Shown: piece after piece, positions 26,668 through 37,800 of the stretch
Numbering within the stretch: position 1 is the first letter of the stretch
Layout of the letters: the number at the start of each line of letters is the position of its first letter
Origin: Eucommia ulmoides
Lineage: Eukaryota > Streptophyta > Magnoliopsida > Garryales > Eucommiaceae
Length of the DNA stretch: 64,000 bases
Direction: 5' to 3'
Assembly: GCA_016647705.1 (NCBI GenBank)
Contig: CM028334.1
Coordinates: forward strand, 7,659,546 to 7,723,545
Made by a program: the position numbers and the translations under genes
The notes under the pieces: model-generated
The model's database searches: none
What the model was told of the DNA's origin: nothing
Seen by the model: the letters and a program-made list of their open reading frames with translations, nothing else

Positions 26668-27217
26668 ACTAGGTTATTTCATACTATGACCCTACAACAT
26701 AGATGAAGGAATAAAATTCATGCCCTAAAATATAATAATATTTGGATTAAGGATGAGAATGAATGAAATATTCTTGTAAGGAATTATTTCATTAATTTCT
26801 TTAGGGAGGACAATTTCTTTGTGCTCAGAATCAAGCTTTCGGATCTCTGTCCTAAACTAGAAACAAGTTCTTACAATTATTTGTAATTGATCCCCTCGGC
26901 TTATGAGGTTTGGAAGCTCTTAAATTTATAAAAGACCTTAAAGTTTTGGGTCCAGATGGGTATCAAACTTTGTTCTTCATAAGAAAATAGGATATTCTGG
27001 ATAGAGACTTGTGTAATTTTGTTGCCAAGTGTTTTAGGGATAGAGAAATGCCTTTTAATATTAATAGAACTCTTATTACTCTTATCACCAAATCTGATAT
27101 CCCCGAAAGTATTAATCAATTTAGGCACGTTAGCCTTTGTAATTCGACTTTCAAAATTGTGACCAAACTTTTGGTTGCTAGATTAAGATCCTTTCTCTCC
27201 GACATAGTTGGCCTTAT

Positions 27218-27779
27218 GTGAGGAGAAGATTTTTGGATTTATCCCACATCAAATGTGAAAGGGGTTGGTGGTCAGGTTATAAGTGTGAAAGAAAACCTTA
27301 CCTTATGAGCTAGTTTTTAGGTTTTAGAGAGGTCCAAGACCATCTTACATTAGTATTAGAGCTCAGGTTACAACAACTCTAGATCAATAACCACTGGTCG
27401 AGGGTTAGCCGACCAAAGACCCGATAAGTGAGGGGAAGATTATTGAGTTTATCCCACATAAGATGTTTGGCTAGTGGCAACTAGGTTATAAGTATAAGGA
27501 AAAATCTCATCTCATGAATTAGTTTTTTGGGTTGAGAGAGGCCCAAGACCACCCTATATTGATATCAGAGTCTGGGTTACAACAACTCTAATTCAATAAC
27601 CACAAAGAGATAAATTAATCGAGAGTTGGCCGACCAAATATCCGATGCTTAAGAGGGAAATTGTTGGATTTATCCCATACTGGATGTGAAAATGACTGGT
27701 AGTCAGATTATAAGTGTGAGAGAAAATATTTTTTCGTGAGTTAGTTTTTGGAGTGAGAGAAGCACAAGAGCACTCTACA
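27218..27779 (+). mobile_element. Tandem TRIM array (three LTRs, two short interiors)
   Basis: Terminal-repeat retrotransposon in miniature in LTR-interior-LTR-interior-LTR form. The LTRs are at 27231-27350, 27441-27559 and 27662-27779. Each starts near T(G/A)TTG(G/A)(A/G)TTTATCCCA and contains CTTATGAGCTAGTTTTT-like and GAGAG(G/A)(T/C)CCAAGACCA blocks. After LTRs 1 and 2 comes a TGATATCAGAGTC-type primer site and an interior of about 100 bases with GAGGGTTAGCCGACCAAAGA, closed by a purine tract (GTGAGGGGAAGAT). There is no protein-coding capacity. The copies have diverged, so this is an old fossil. A related remnant lies at 31438-31745. Confidence 0.82.
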
Positions 27780-28677
27780 AAAACATTATTTCAAATTACA
27801 TTTGCACCTAGAAAATGTTACTGTATAATGAATTTTGGAAATGTGGTAGTTGGGAAAATAAGTACGTAAAAAAAGGGGGTAAAGGTTTTTCCCCTTTCAT
27901 AGGACGGGAAAACCCACTATCACACCACACAGTGAATATAAGATGTTTATACATTATACTCCCAAAAGTTATGGATGAACATTCTCTACTTAATTTTTTT
28001 AACCTGTGTTAAGCTAAATTGAGTGGGTGATTAAACTTAGTCTCTCCTTCCCCCAATTAATTATCTTACTTTCTTTTTTAATACGATCAAAATTCATTAT
28101 TACAGTTTTTTAACAAATTTATTTTACTAACTTTCAAAATCACTCTCTTCTTCACAACACATTTAAAATTAAAAAATGGTCACTTTAAACTCCATTCTTA
28201 GTAAGTGTAATATAAATTAAGAAGTATTTAGACACTATCTAAAACTTTGTGTAAAGTCAAATGTGACAATATAATTTAGAACCGGGAGAGTACATGTTAA
28301 GCATATGTACAGATTTACTTGGGACAATTAATCCAATGAAATTTCATTATTTACAAAAATCAGGATGTGCTTATTTTTTTTTTTTATTTCATTTATTTAT
28401 TTAAAAATATACTCTCACGTTTTTTTTTTTTATTAGAATTTAAAAGAAAAAAACTTATACTTAAAAATATAAAAATCACAAGTTTAAATTTATCCAAGTA
28501 AATTTTCAATATAATTTGAAGGAACATTTGTCCCTCTATTCAATTTTTTGGGCCTGACATTACAATTAAGGTACTTATTAGAGTTTGATTTAGTTGGGCA
28601 CAAGTAAAACACAAAATATAAATCAAGCTGGGAATCCAAATCCCAAAGCAATAGCTATCACTTAGAAAGACCCAAGA
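27780..28677. other. AT-rich intergenic sequence
   Basis: No gene or repeat unit supported. Contains several T runs. The frame at 27815-28012 shows no family likeness. Confidence 0.5.
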
Positions 28678-28885
28678 GCTGTTAATTCCATCTGCAAGAG
28701 GAGGTATTCTATTTTCAATTCAACTTTTCTAGAGAACACTCTAAAAATTAAATTTTAAATTTATTTCTAAATGTACCAGACCGATGCAAGGGAATATGCC
28801 CTTCAAATTCCTAGAAAAGTAATTAGTTAAGGTGAACGTAGTAAGATAATCCAAACACACATAACACCTTACCATACAACAAAAC
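28678..28885 (+). mobile_element. tRNA-type SINE, family 1, diverged copy
   Basis: Shares with the copies at 30145, 47055, 49035 and 52660 the blocks around GAACACTCTAAAAATTAAAT, a CAGACCGATGCAAGGGAATA block, and a TAATTAGTTAAGGTGAACGT block, ending ACACCTTACC. It is the most diverged of the five. Confidence 0.65.
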
Positions 28886-29183
28886 AAATTAAAGCAAGTA
28901 GACTATTTAGATAGCATTACAATGGAGTACAATGAGTCCAGTTAGATAATACACGTATCAACTAATCAAAGACAACAAATACATTTTTCTACACAAAAAT
29001 ATGGTATTCGGACTAATCGTTTCGGGAAAAAATAAAAAAGTCTGAAGAATAGGAATTGTAGCAGTAGCAGACAGATATAAATACCCAATGCCAATTTTTA
29101 TTTTTTTTGGGGGGAGGGGGAATTGGTAAATCGATGATTAACACAATGCTTAATCTCCTAATATATATCTAACTGCCGGTCCA

Positions 29184-32100
29184 TCAGGTTGCCCGTTCGA
29201 AGCTTCCCCCAACCTGCATGTGAAGCCACTCCGGGTCACAGCCTTGACCATATTCTCTTGGCGGGTTCGAGCCAAATATCATGCCCGAGGCATCGAATAT
29301 GGGTTGCCCTAGCTGAAATATATATAAAAAATAAGATTATTCATCTCTTGAATAAACATGGTTTAATGGATATAATTATACTGCAACATGAAGCCAGAAT
29401 TAGTCTATCAATAATTTGACCCTTATATTTCACACACACACATATATATATGTGTGTGTATATTGTAGGGTGAATTCTATTTGTAATCGGTGCGAAGTAT
29501 GGTTAAAAAATCAACTAAATTAGAACAATTGTATATTCATTTACTCAACAAAGTCAGATTATTCGTAGAATAGGGTCATCTAGACATCCAAACAAGCCTA
29601 ATTACGATCCCTTTTTAAGCTGCAGGCAGTGCAGTGAAACTTACATCTTTAGATGGAAATGCTTCCACTGGGTGCTGATTCATTCTGGAATTAACAGCCT
29701 CAAGCTTCATCGACAAGAACTACAACACATGTTTCATAAAGTCGCGAGTCAGATTTCGAAACAAAAGCGTTCAACAATGAGAAAACTTGACAACCAGAAG
29801 CAAGTAATTTACCTCAACCTGATGCTGAAGTGACTGTATGTAATTAATTATTTCATCAAGAACAAGTGCCTTCCCAATGACCTAATTGTATAGAAAATAT
29901 ACAGGGCAAAAAATTATAACATGTTACACTGTAAAAAATAATTGGATTCTCGACAGGTAAGTAAGGATGTCATGAACATAATTGCAGCATTATCTTCTCT
30001 ACCATAAACCAACTTGGGCTAACTTGAGTTGGCTAGAACTTTTTGATTTTCACTAGCATATCTAGAGTTTAATGCAAACATTGAATTCTTATAGCATTTT
30101 TATTCTATAAATCAATATATCAGGTGTATACATCAATTTACTTAAGAGGTGTTAGTCTGGTTGGCAAGGGGGTGTGCCCCCTTTTCTTGTCGACCAGGGT
30201 CGACTCATGAAAAGCACTCCAGGAATTAAATCTTAAATTTAATCCCAAATGCACCGGGCAGATGTAGGGGAATGCGCTTTTAAGATCATCCGGTAAAGTA
30301 ATTAGTCGAGGTGGGCGTAAACTGACCTGGACAAAAAAGAGTTATACATCAATTCCTCCACTAATAAAAGTATTACTCCAACAAGGACAAAACAGGCTCA
30401 ATGGACCCCAAACCTACCTACTTTCCACATAACCACCCACTCCCCCTAAAAAGGGTTGCATAATCCCTTTTTTTTTTTTCCTTTTTTTTTTGAAAAATAA
30501 AAGGCTTCTAAAAGTCAATAAAACTACTTAAATGGACTTCTAATTCTATTAAATGAGCTTGTGTCCAACATGCTCTACAACACCCTTCATTTGGACTAAT
30601 TGGTCCTTTGAAATATTTGTAATTGCTGGTTCTCCTACTTGATATAGGTTTCACAATTAATTTATGTAATTATTGTTTTCATGTGTAGTATCGTGTAATA
30701 TACAGCTTCTTAGGAAAAAAAATGAAGTAATTTACCCGAGATTTCACCATGCACATAATATCATGTCCTGCACCATATAATCGATAAATAAAGTCAACAA
30801 AAAATCAACGATCTGAACCTTATTACAACCAGGGACCAAGTCCTGAAGAATCTTCATCCTCTCACTAATCTTCTCTCTTCTTGCCTGAAAAAACCGTGGT
30901 CTCAATCAGCAACAAGGTTAAAAATCTCATAGGGATAAATCGAAAAAAAGGGAAACCTGAAAGAAATTACTCTCTCAGCTAGACTATGACTATCGGTAGC
31001 TTGACCCCTTCTTGCTCTGACATGGATATAGTCTTTAGGTGGCTCACAAGGCTTGCTGTTCTGTTCAGCAGGCTTATTACCTCCCACTTCACCTTTGCCT
31101 TTTGAACCACTTGTATTGTCCATGGATTGTGCCGCTTTCAATCGTTTACCAACCGCATCACTCTGTTCAAGTTAAAATTGAAATCAAATCACAGTAATTT
31201 TGGTTCAAAGTCATACCGTGATACATAGACAAACCAAACACATCCTAATTAAAAGATTTAAAAAAAAGAAAAGAAAATTAAAATACAAGAAGCAGCCACA
31301 AACAATCCTCCTAATTATATAAACAAAAAAATTAGGATTCCACTGACTGAGTAAGCATTTTCAATGGTCCCTTTCAAATACCATGATTTCCCTCACTACA
31401 ATGAAAATCAAAGTAAAATAGTTAAAATTTAAGAATTTGTTGTATTTATCCCTCATCGGATTGTGGAATCAGTTGGTGGTATGGTTACAAGGTAAAGACA
31501 AGTCTCAACTCATGAGTTATCTTTCGAGGTTACTTTTACTTTTTGGGGTTGAGAGACCCAAAACCCCCCTACACTGATATTAGAGTTCAGGTTCTAACAT
31601 TCTGGCCCAATAGCCACACTTGTTGAGGGTTAGCCAATTAGAGCCCGAAGTGTGAGGGGCATATCACCATGATATCAGTGTGGTGATCTTGGGCCTCCCT
31701 CACCCCAAAAGCTAGAAGGTAAGATTTTCCCTCACAATTAAATTGAATTTTTGACTAAGCTATACATCACCCAAAAAAAATATAAGAAATTCAAAATAGA
31801 ATTTAAAAGAAAGATGATACTACAAAAACTTTGAATTATAAACATTTTGAAACTTGTCCTTTGTCTTTCTATCAAATGATCACCTCAAAAATCTAATCTA
31901 ATAGAGAAGTAAAAGAGAGCAGAACTAAGCATATCAAGAGTAACACTAACAGTAAGCACAAGTTCAATCAGCAAAAGAGAAGCAAATTACCAAATCATTG
32001 CCACTACTAGTTGAAACGACCTTTGAAGACTCATCCTCAGAATTTGCATCCCTCCGCTTCCTCCCACCACCACGACTGCCACTCTGCTCCGTTACCGTCG

Positions 32101-32287
32101 ATTCGTCCATGGAAACGTCTCGATTCGCGACCGCCTCTGCAAATCCAGCTAAGCTACCCATTCTCAGACCTAGCCCCCCGCTCGGCTCCCCGTTCCCATT
32201 GATCGGAAATGGCCAAATCTCCGACAAGCTGTACGACGACGGGTTCGCTACCGAGAACGAAGTCTCATTGATGATTGGAGGATCCAT
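29184..32287 (-). CDS. bHLH79: bHLH transcription factor, bHLH79-like, six exons
   Basis: A 275-residue nuclear DNA-binding protein. Exons on the minus strand: 31991-32287, 30971-31162, 30819-30884, 29813-29881, 29645-29719 and 29184-29312 (99, 64, 22, 23, 25 and 42 codons, then TGA at 29184-29186), all phase 0 and GT-AG. The start ATG is at 32285-32287 ([20 protein letters not shown]). The basic region reads [20 protein letters not shown], with the H-E-R residues expected for E-box/G-box binding. Next come helix 1 ([16 protein letters not shown]), the loop [11 protein letters not shown] and helix 2 ([20 protein letters not shown]). The C-terminus has [15 protein letters not shown], usual in this group. 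Intron 1 holds a TRIM remnant and intron 3 a SINE. The assignment to bHLH79 rests on similarity and on proximity to MOS14, as remembered for Arabidopsis; a close relative of the CIB/BPE group is possible. Confidence 0.93.
29418..29464. repeat. (CA)n(TA)n(TG)n palindromic microsatellite in bHLH intron 5
   Basis: A CA run, then a TA run, then a TG run (29432-29461), so that the tract folds back on itself. It lies in the last intron of the bHLH gene. Confidence 0.8.
30145..30345 (+). mobile_element. tRNA-type SINE, family 1, in bHLH intron 3
   Basis: A-box-like GTTAGTCTGGTTGGCAAG and B-box-like CAGGGTCGACTCATG at the 5' part. Then AAAGCACTCCAGGAATTAAA, CGGGCAGATGTAGGGGAATG, and TAATTAGTCGAGGTGGGCGT, ending before an A-rich run. 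It lies opposite to the bHLH gene. Confidence 0.8.
31438..31745. mobile_element. TRIM remnant with an inverted partial LTR, in bHLH intron 1
   Basis: An LTR (31438-31574) resembling those of the 27.2 kb array, followed by a TGATATTAGAG primer-type site, a short interior and the purine tract GTGAGGGGCAT (about 31651-31661). It is then followed not by a direct LTR but by the end of an LTR in reverse orientation (about 31668-31745; on the minus strand GGGAGGCCCAAGATCACCAC). A broken, old fossil. Confidence 0.7.
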
Positions 32288-32575
32288 TTCCAAAATTACT
32301 TCAAAATTTAGCTCGCATAAATACCAAGCTGCAGAACTGTAGAAGTGGATTGAGATTCCAGGCTCTTGATTTCAATAAATGTCGCGCTTGGGTAATTTTA
32401 GAGAGAGAAAGACAAAGTACAGTGGAGAAATTCAAGGTACAGAGATGAAAGCGAGAGAGAGAGAAAGGGCGCGGTAGAGAGAGAGAGAACAGTAGCGAAC
32501 TAAACCAGTGAGGATGAGATTAGGGGAGGGGATGGTGCGCACTGCACACATGGTGCACGTTATAAATTTATACAG
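32288..32575 (-). promoter_or_regulatory. bHLH gene leader and core promoter
   Basis: On the minus strand a palindromic TATA box, TATAAATTTATA, lies at 32561-32572. It is followed by a CT-rich leader (the plus strand shows GAGAGAGAGAG runs at 32400-32490), and the ATG is at 32287. The predicted leader is about 240 bases, pyrimidine-rich as in many plant regulatory genes. Inferred from motifs. Confidence 0.6.
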
Positions 32576-33670
32576 AAGAGAGAGTGAGGTCTACTCGCTC
32601 TGGAAGATCTAGCAGGTCGAGATCGATATCAGTTGCCGACGCTCGCGCGTGGCTAAAACTCGACACTCGCTCTCCTGGGAACCCACGTCGTGGATATTTA
32701 GAAAATGACTAAAAACGCCCATGACCCGTTAAAGATTTCCTGGGCTTTTAGGCGAGTGCATCGCGTCTACATATTCCTGCGCGTGGTGGGATGACTTCTT
32801 TTTACATCGGTTTATTTTTTAGGCTGACTAGTATGGGATCGCACGCTGCTCCATCGCAGACTTTGGGGAGTAATACTGCTCAAAATAAATAATAAATTAC
32901 AGTTTGGCCCCCTTAGCACTCCTAAAATGTCTAATTAGACTCTTAACTTTATTTTTAGAGTGTAAGTTAACATCATAGAGCGCCAATAGCATTTCTGGTT
33001 AGAAATTAATGCAATTGTTGAATTTGGGACCGTTCGAAAAATCAGTACACTAAAATTATTTTTATTATTTTCAAATAGCTGAAATTAATTGATAATTTCA
33101 TATTTTAATTGGAATCAACGGTAATTTTTCTTTCTCAAAATCACCCAACTTTTTTATTTGTTTAAAATTTTCACCCATTAATTTTAAATTTTAATTCCTA
33201 TGATGTTATAATATCAAAACTAGGTTGTTAAAAAACATATGATACTAATGCCTAATCATAGCTAATTAGTAAATTAAAATTTCAAATTAAAAATTAAAAT
33301 TAATTATTAAAATTAATGACGTATTATTTTAAACTCAAATATAAAATTAGATGTAAAATTAATTAACCCCCAAAATTATTATTTGTTATCCAACTTGAAA
33401 CCATTGTATGCTATTAAAAATAGAGTTCAAAACCCTAGAAAATTTGAGATCATTGTTATAAGAAACTACTTCAAAAAATTGATTAATACGAGCAGTTTAT
33501 CACCGTTTGTTTAGTATTTCCGCTCCCTGTTCATGTTTCTAAGATTTTGAGGTTAATGTATAGAAATGTGTTTGGTAAACATATTTTTATTTTAAAATAT
33601 TATTAAAATTTTAGGATTAACTTCGAAATTCCTCAAGAATTTGAGAAACAAAAGAATCATGATTCTTATT
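32576..33670. other. Upstream intergenic sequence of the bHLH gene
   Basis: The first 300 bases are fairly GC-rich and unique (likely distal promoter); the remainder is AT-rich. No gene or repeat is supported. Confidence 0.5.
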
Positions 33671-34464
33671 TGTTGGTATATAAAATTGGTACACACCTCG
33701 AGTATGGTCAAGTGAGGTGACAAGTGTTATTTTACTGAGGTAGAGTCGGCGGTTGAAAATTTCTCACATAAGTTGTACTGGGTCTCGGAAGGACTGACCT
33801 GCTGTGTCTAGAGTCCTGCTCTTCAGAGAGTGGTACCTACAGAAAGCTCAGGTTGGGATTTGTCCAGGTGAAACCTTTTCGGCATGAGAATAAGAGCTCA
33901 GAAAGAAGAAGTATAGAAATGCATCAAGTAAACAAATGAACTCAAAACATTTGCGTGTAAAATAAAATGTACATCGGACTTGCACAACTCCTGATATATA
34001 TAGGCGTTGGAGATAATTAGTCGTGCTTAAACACGATTAATTAGATGAAACCATGTCTTTAACCGATAATCTGGAACGTTTAGGAGATAATCACTGAGCT
34101 TAGGCTTTTGGGCTCATTTGGCCAAGACCGCGAGCTTTGTCAAGCCTGTAGTGGTGAGCTGGTGGAGGAAAGTGGAGATCCGTGGAATTCTGGAAGAAAA
34201 GCAAGTTCGAATGGGGAGCCGGTCGATATGAACGACTGAGTCCCTGAAGTTAGTCGTCTAGGGCATGGCGCGGAGCTCAGGATGACATGTCCTTGCAGGA
34301 CACCTTACTCCTTCCTGAGTGCAAAGAAGATTACAAGGAGAAGTCGTGGTCGGCGTATGTTCTAGTATGGTGCTGCGGATTTTGAAATGCGTCCATGTCA
34401 GTACGAAAACATACACGTGGTTGGGTCCTAGTTACTAACTTAGTGGTGTCCGAAAATACTCTCA
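33671..34464 (-). mobile_element. Probable solo LTR, about 0.8 kb
   Basis: TGTTGG...TCTCA ends are flanked by TTATT (33666-33670) and TAATT (34465-34469), a 5-base target duplication with one difference. On the minus strand a TATA box (CCTATATATATCAGG, about 33990-34005) is followed by a leader-like tract, the arrangement of an LTR promoter. There is no coding sequence. The composition is distinctly less AT-rich than its neighbours. The family is uncertain; treated as a fossil. Confidence 0.6.
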
Positions 34465-35470
34465 TAATTATTCACTCTCATAAAACAACTGTCAATCTAT
34501 TTCACAAGAGTAAATGTAGAGAATTGTCACCACATCAACCATTGTCCATGCAATTCTACAATCACCACTGAATATCTTTACATTATTCGTCTGTCTAAAT
34601 AAATTAGATAGTCAAATCATAAATGTGTGTGAGAGAGAGAGGGGCTAAACCGATGTCAAAATGTTTCTCTTTGTATTGGGTGACAAACCTTTGCGTTCAA
34701 CCCCAACCCATTGTGCCTAATTAAACTAACGTGCCTCAAAGAAGCATAATTTATAGTGAAACACACACAAGCACTCGAAAGTGTATTTGACACCATGTCC
34801 TTATTGGTCATTAGACCATGTGCCTCCAACAATTCATTTCTATTACAAAGTCCTCTAATATTCCTTATCACTGATGGCAACTTTGAGAGTGACTAAAACC
34901 TTCTTCCAGCGTACATTTTTTTTTTTTTAATCTTGTTGTAATTAGACATGTGCCCAATTTGTTGCCAAAATAGGGTTGTTCATGGTTTGGGTTAACACGT
35001 GCTTCATATAGTAAATTACAAGATTATTCAAAATACGAAGTAGGTCTTCAGCACCTACTTCTCAATCAAAGCACTCAAGGACAGCTTGCTCCTCTAACTT
35101 TTTTTATATATAAATTAAAAAATAATCCCTATTAGTCAAAATTCACCCAACATTAATAAACAAAACAAAACAAAGGATTTGTTGTTTTACTATTATATTA
35201 TTATATATATATATTTATTATTTTAATTAATATTGTTAAGAAATATTTCTAATACGCTCCTTCAAGATAGTGGTCGATTAGAAACACCAATTTTGGACCG
35301 CAACTTTTCGAAGTCATAGCTAACTCAGTGGATGCAATATTCTTAATACGCCTGCGCATTGTAGCTGTGGAGGCATGCTTTCTAGCACACCCAGGTCCGC
35401 TCCAGCGTGCCTCCACGAACCTTCTCCTTTTCTCCATCGTCGGCGTTACCCTCCATCTGGAAATGTCTTA
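34465..35470. other. AT-rich intergenic sequence
   Basis: Nothing firmly supported. A minus-strand frame at 34656-34880 has weak PPR-like wording (GLCNRNELLEAHGLM) but is too short and isolated to call. Confidence 0.45.
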
Positions 35471-35815
35471 ATTTTCATTATGTTGTTGCCTTATTTATCT
35501 TTGTATTTATGTTGTTACCTCATTTATTTTTGTATTTCTTTTTATTATTCATCTCTCTATTGTATAAATATTGAAGGTTGTGATTAATAAAATACATGAC
35601 CATAAGCTTTTCCTTCTTTTCTATTCTATATGGTATCAAAGCGATTGATAGAGAAATGGGTACGAGATCTTGCTTCATCGCATCCGCCGTCAGAGATCGC
35701 AGTGGAGGCAATGAAGACCGGCGGTGGCGGTTGGAAACTCTAATCCCTTCTTGATGACTTTTTCTCTCTAGTTTTTGGATCTAGGCTCTGATACCATGTA
35801 GAATAGAGAATAATT
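35470..35815. mobile_element. Copia-type LTR fragments facing each other
   Basis: An LTR-like block (about 35475-35628, ending TTCTATTCTATA) is followed by the primer-type site TGGTATCAAAGC. About 150 bases later the same end recurs in reverse: the plus strand reads GCTCTGATACCATGTAGAAT at about 35788-35807. The two ends therefore point at each other around a short interior. A broken fossil with no recognisable protein domain. Confidence 0.55.
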
Positions 35816-36935
35816 ATTACGTCTCGGGGAGGTGGCGGTGCTGGACTCCAATACCGTGGAGTGTCTTTACCCGTCGTTTGAGTCAGCGGAAGAGGTGCTG
35901 ATAATGGTGCTGTCGCCAGCCGTTGAAGTAAAAATAGTTGAATTTCACTTAAATTCTCTTTGAAAATTTGTTGGTTTGGTTTCGAATATTATCGATTTTT
36001 TTTTTTAAATAATTGAATTTTAATTGGAATTTTTGAAGTAAAAATATTTTTTATTATTAATAAAGTAAAAATATTTTTTTATTAAATTAAAAAAAATCAA
36101 ACTTAAAACTTGCTATATTAACCTCCTGGGAGTCATACTTGTTAAATCATTGATATTTGATAAACGATCATACCTAGTAACATTTAAATAAAAAAACAAA
36201 ATATTTATTTTTTATTTTATTTGATGAAAAAAAACGAAACTAAAATATTTATTTTATTTTTAAAAAAGAAAAAACGAAACTAAAAAAAATTAAGAAATTA
36301 AAAAAAAGTTTTGCTAAAAAAAGAAAGAAAAAAAAATTAACAAACAAAAAAAGTTTTCTTTATAAAAAAACAAAATTAAAAAAAAAAAAAAAAAAAAAAA
36401 AAGAGTAAAAATTAAAGAATGAAAAAAAAAATGTTTTATTTTTATTATTAAATAATAAAAAAATTAAAATTATAACAATCAAAGTGAAATAATGGTAAAA
36501 CTATAGGGGTATAAAGTGTCAAAAATCATTTGAAGTGTATTTGCATGAATTCAGGTCCCCTATCCCTCTCTCTGACTTAGTCCCAACGTTTTAAATGCCA
36601 GGACTATTTGGAAATGCAAACGGTGATACACCGTTTCGGATCATGAAAATAAAAAAAATAAAAATAAAATCTATGATCCCTGTGTTCCGAACACCAAGAT
36701 ACTCGTGTTTCATAAATGAGTTCGAAAATCCGTGTTTTCAATTTATTTTTTTAAAATTATATTTATTGTGTAAATAACTCCATCTAAATCTTTTTTTTTT
36801 TGGTTATTTCATCATCAATGTGTGGCACATATCACAAAGGGAAGATTGTTTTGGGAGTGCCCATAGTATTGCTAATTCCAATGTTGATATGGTGTCAAAA
36901 TTTTAACCATCATATTATCTTGATCTACCAAGATA

Positions 36936-37107
36936 GTGTAGTTCAAGTGATAAGACCGTTAAAGTTAAAACAATTGAGAGATTTCTGTAAGATCAAGAAT
37001 TTGAGCCTACAAAAAAATATTTGTTGGGAGAAATAACTACGCACCCCGAATGAGATTAATCTCACATCTCGTGTGGATATAACGACTCGTGGATATATAA
37101 AAAATAA
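36936..37107 (+). mobile_element. tRNA-type SINE, family 2
   Basis: GTGTAGTTCAAGTGATAAG resembles a tRNA A box and AAGATCAAGAATTTGAGCCT a degraded B box. The family body follows (AATATTTGTTGGGAGAAATA, ACTACGCACCCCGAATGAGA, TAATCTCACATCTCGTGTGG) and an A-rich tail. Other copies are at 37646, 48146 (minus) and 62526. Confidence 0.78.
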
Positions 37108-37645
37108 ATATAACAAAATAGGGTCTTAATCTCATGTGGTCCAACTCCAATTAAAATTTACACGTGGAAAACACCCAATGTGATTTTTGGGGTTATCCAT
37201 GGATGCCCTTTTACTCTTGCATCACTATATCTATATGTCATTACACAATGGGACGTGTGGTAGATGTTGGAGCTAAAAGTTGATGTAAATTAATTTAATG
37301 AAAAAGAAAGGCTTTTTGATTCTTAATATGCGTGTCAAGAAGCTATTGGGTTTTCCATGAGTTGAAAGATGAGATAAATCTTCCCCTTTATTCATAGTTT
37401 CCTAATTAGGAATGCAATTTCATAGTGCCTTCAATAGATTGCAATTTGGTGTTTGTGGAATAAATTATTCAATAATAATAATAACCTAAGTCTCACATCA
37501 TCTTTGAGGGTGGGGCTCCCACTCATGTGAAATGATGTTGGATCAAAGGTTTGTGCAATCTCTCTATTTTTTTTTCTCTAGAAGTTGCCAATTTTACATT
37601 TACATAATTTATTGAGAAAAGTGTAGATTTACCGAGAGGGAAGGC

Positions 37646-37800
37646 GCGTTTAAGTTAAGCAGTTGAAAAGTCTCGGAAAAATTAAAGATTTGAACCTGTA
37701 GAAAAATATTTGTTAGAAGAGACAAATATGGAATCTCAAACAAGATTAGTCTCACACTTTGTGCGAATGTGGGGATATTCATGGGTATACCAAAAAAAGA
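37646..37800 (+). mobile_element. tRNA-type SINE, family 2
   Basis: Shares TAAG..AGTTGAAAAGTCTC, GATTTGAACCTGTAGAAAAA, TATTTGTTAGAAGAGA and TAGTCTCACACTTTGTG with the other family 2 copies. Ends in ACCAAAAAAAGA. Confidence 0.78.

Larger units (their letters stand above)
21550..27215 (+). mobile_element. L1-type LINE, decayed and interrupted by later insertions
   Basis: Plant L1 parts in sense order. First is an ORF1 gag-like piece (about 21.65-22.1 kb; DHYLTVRKW and VWIRLYLPVE-like wording). Next is the apurinic endonuclease part (about 23.2-23.91 kb; LLETRVDLNS, GRSGGIWVLW, then IGKRLDRAMANESW and HMHSNHSPILFH). After it come a linker (RLEEWN) and a reverse transcriptase start (about 26.88-27.22 kb; GPDGYQTLFF and FRHVSLCNSTFKIVTKLL). 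Many stops and frame changes are visible. The rest of the RT and the poly-A tail are not found, as the element meets a TRIM array at 27.2 kb. A hAT MITE (22607-23129) and a solo LTR (24193-26667) sit inside it. The left end is approximate. Confidence 0.85.

Noticed and set aside
34656-34880. PPR-like wording on the minus strand
   Set aside because: Only about 30 residues resemble a PPR repeat and the rest does not; too weak to call even a gene relic.
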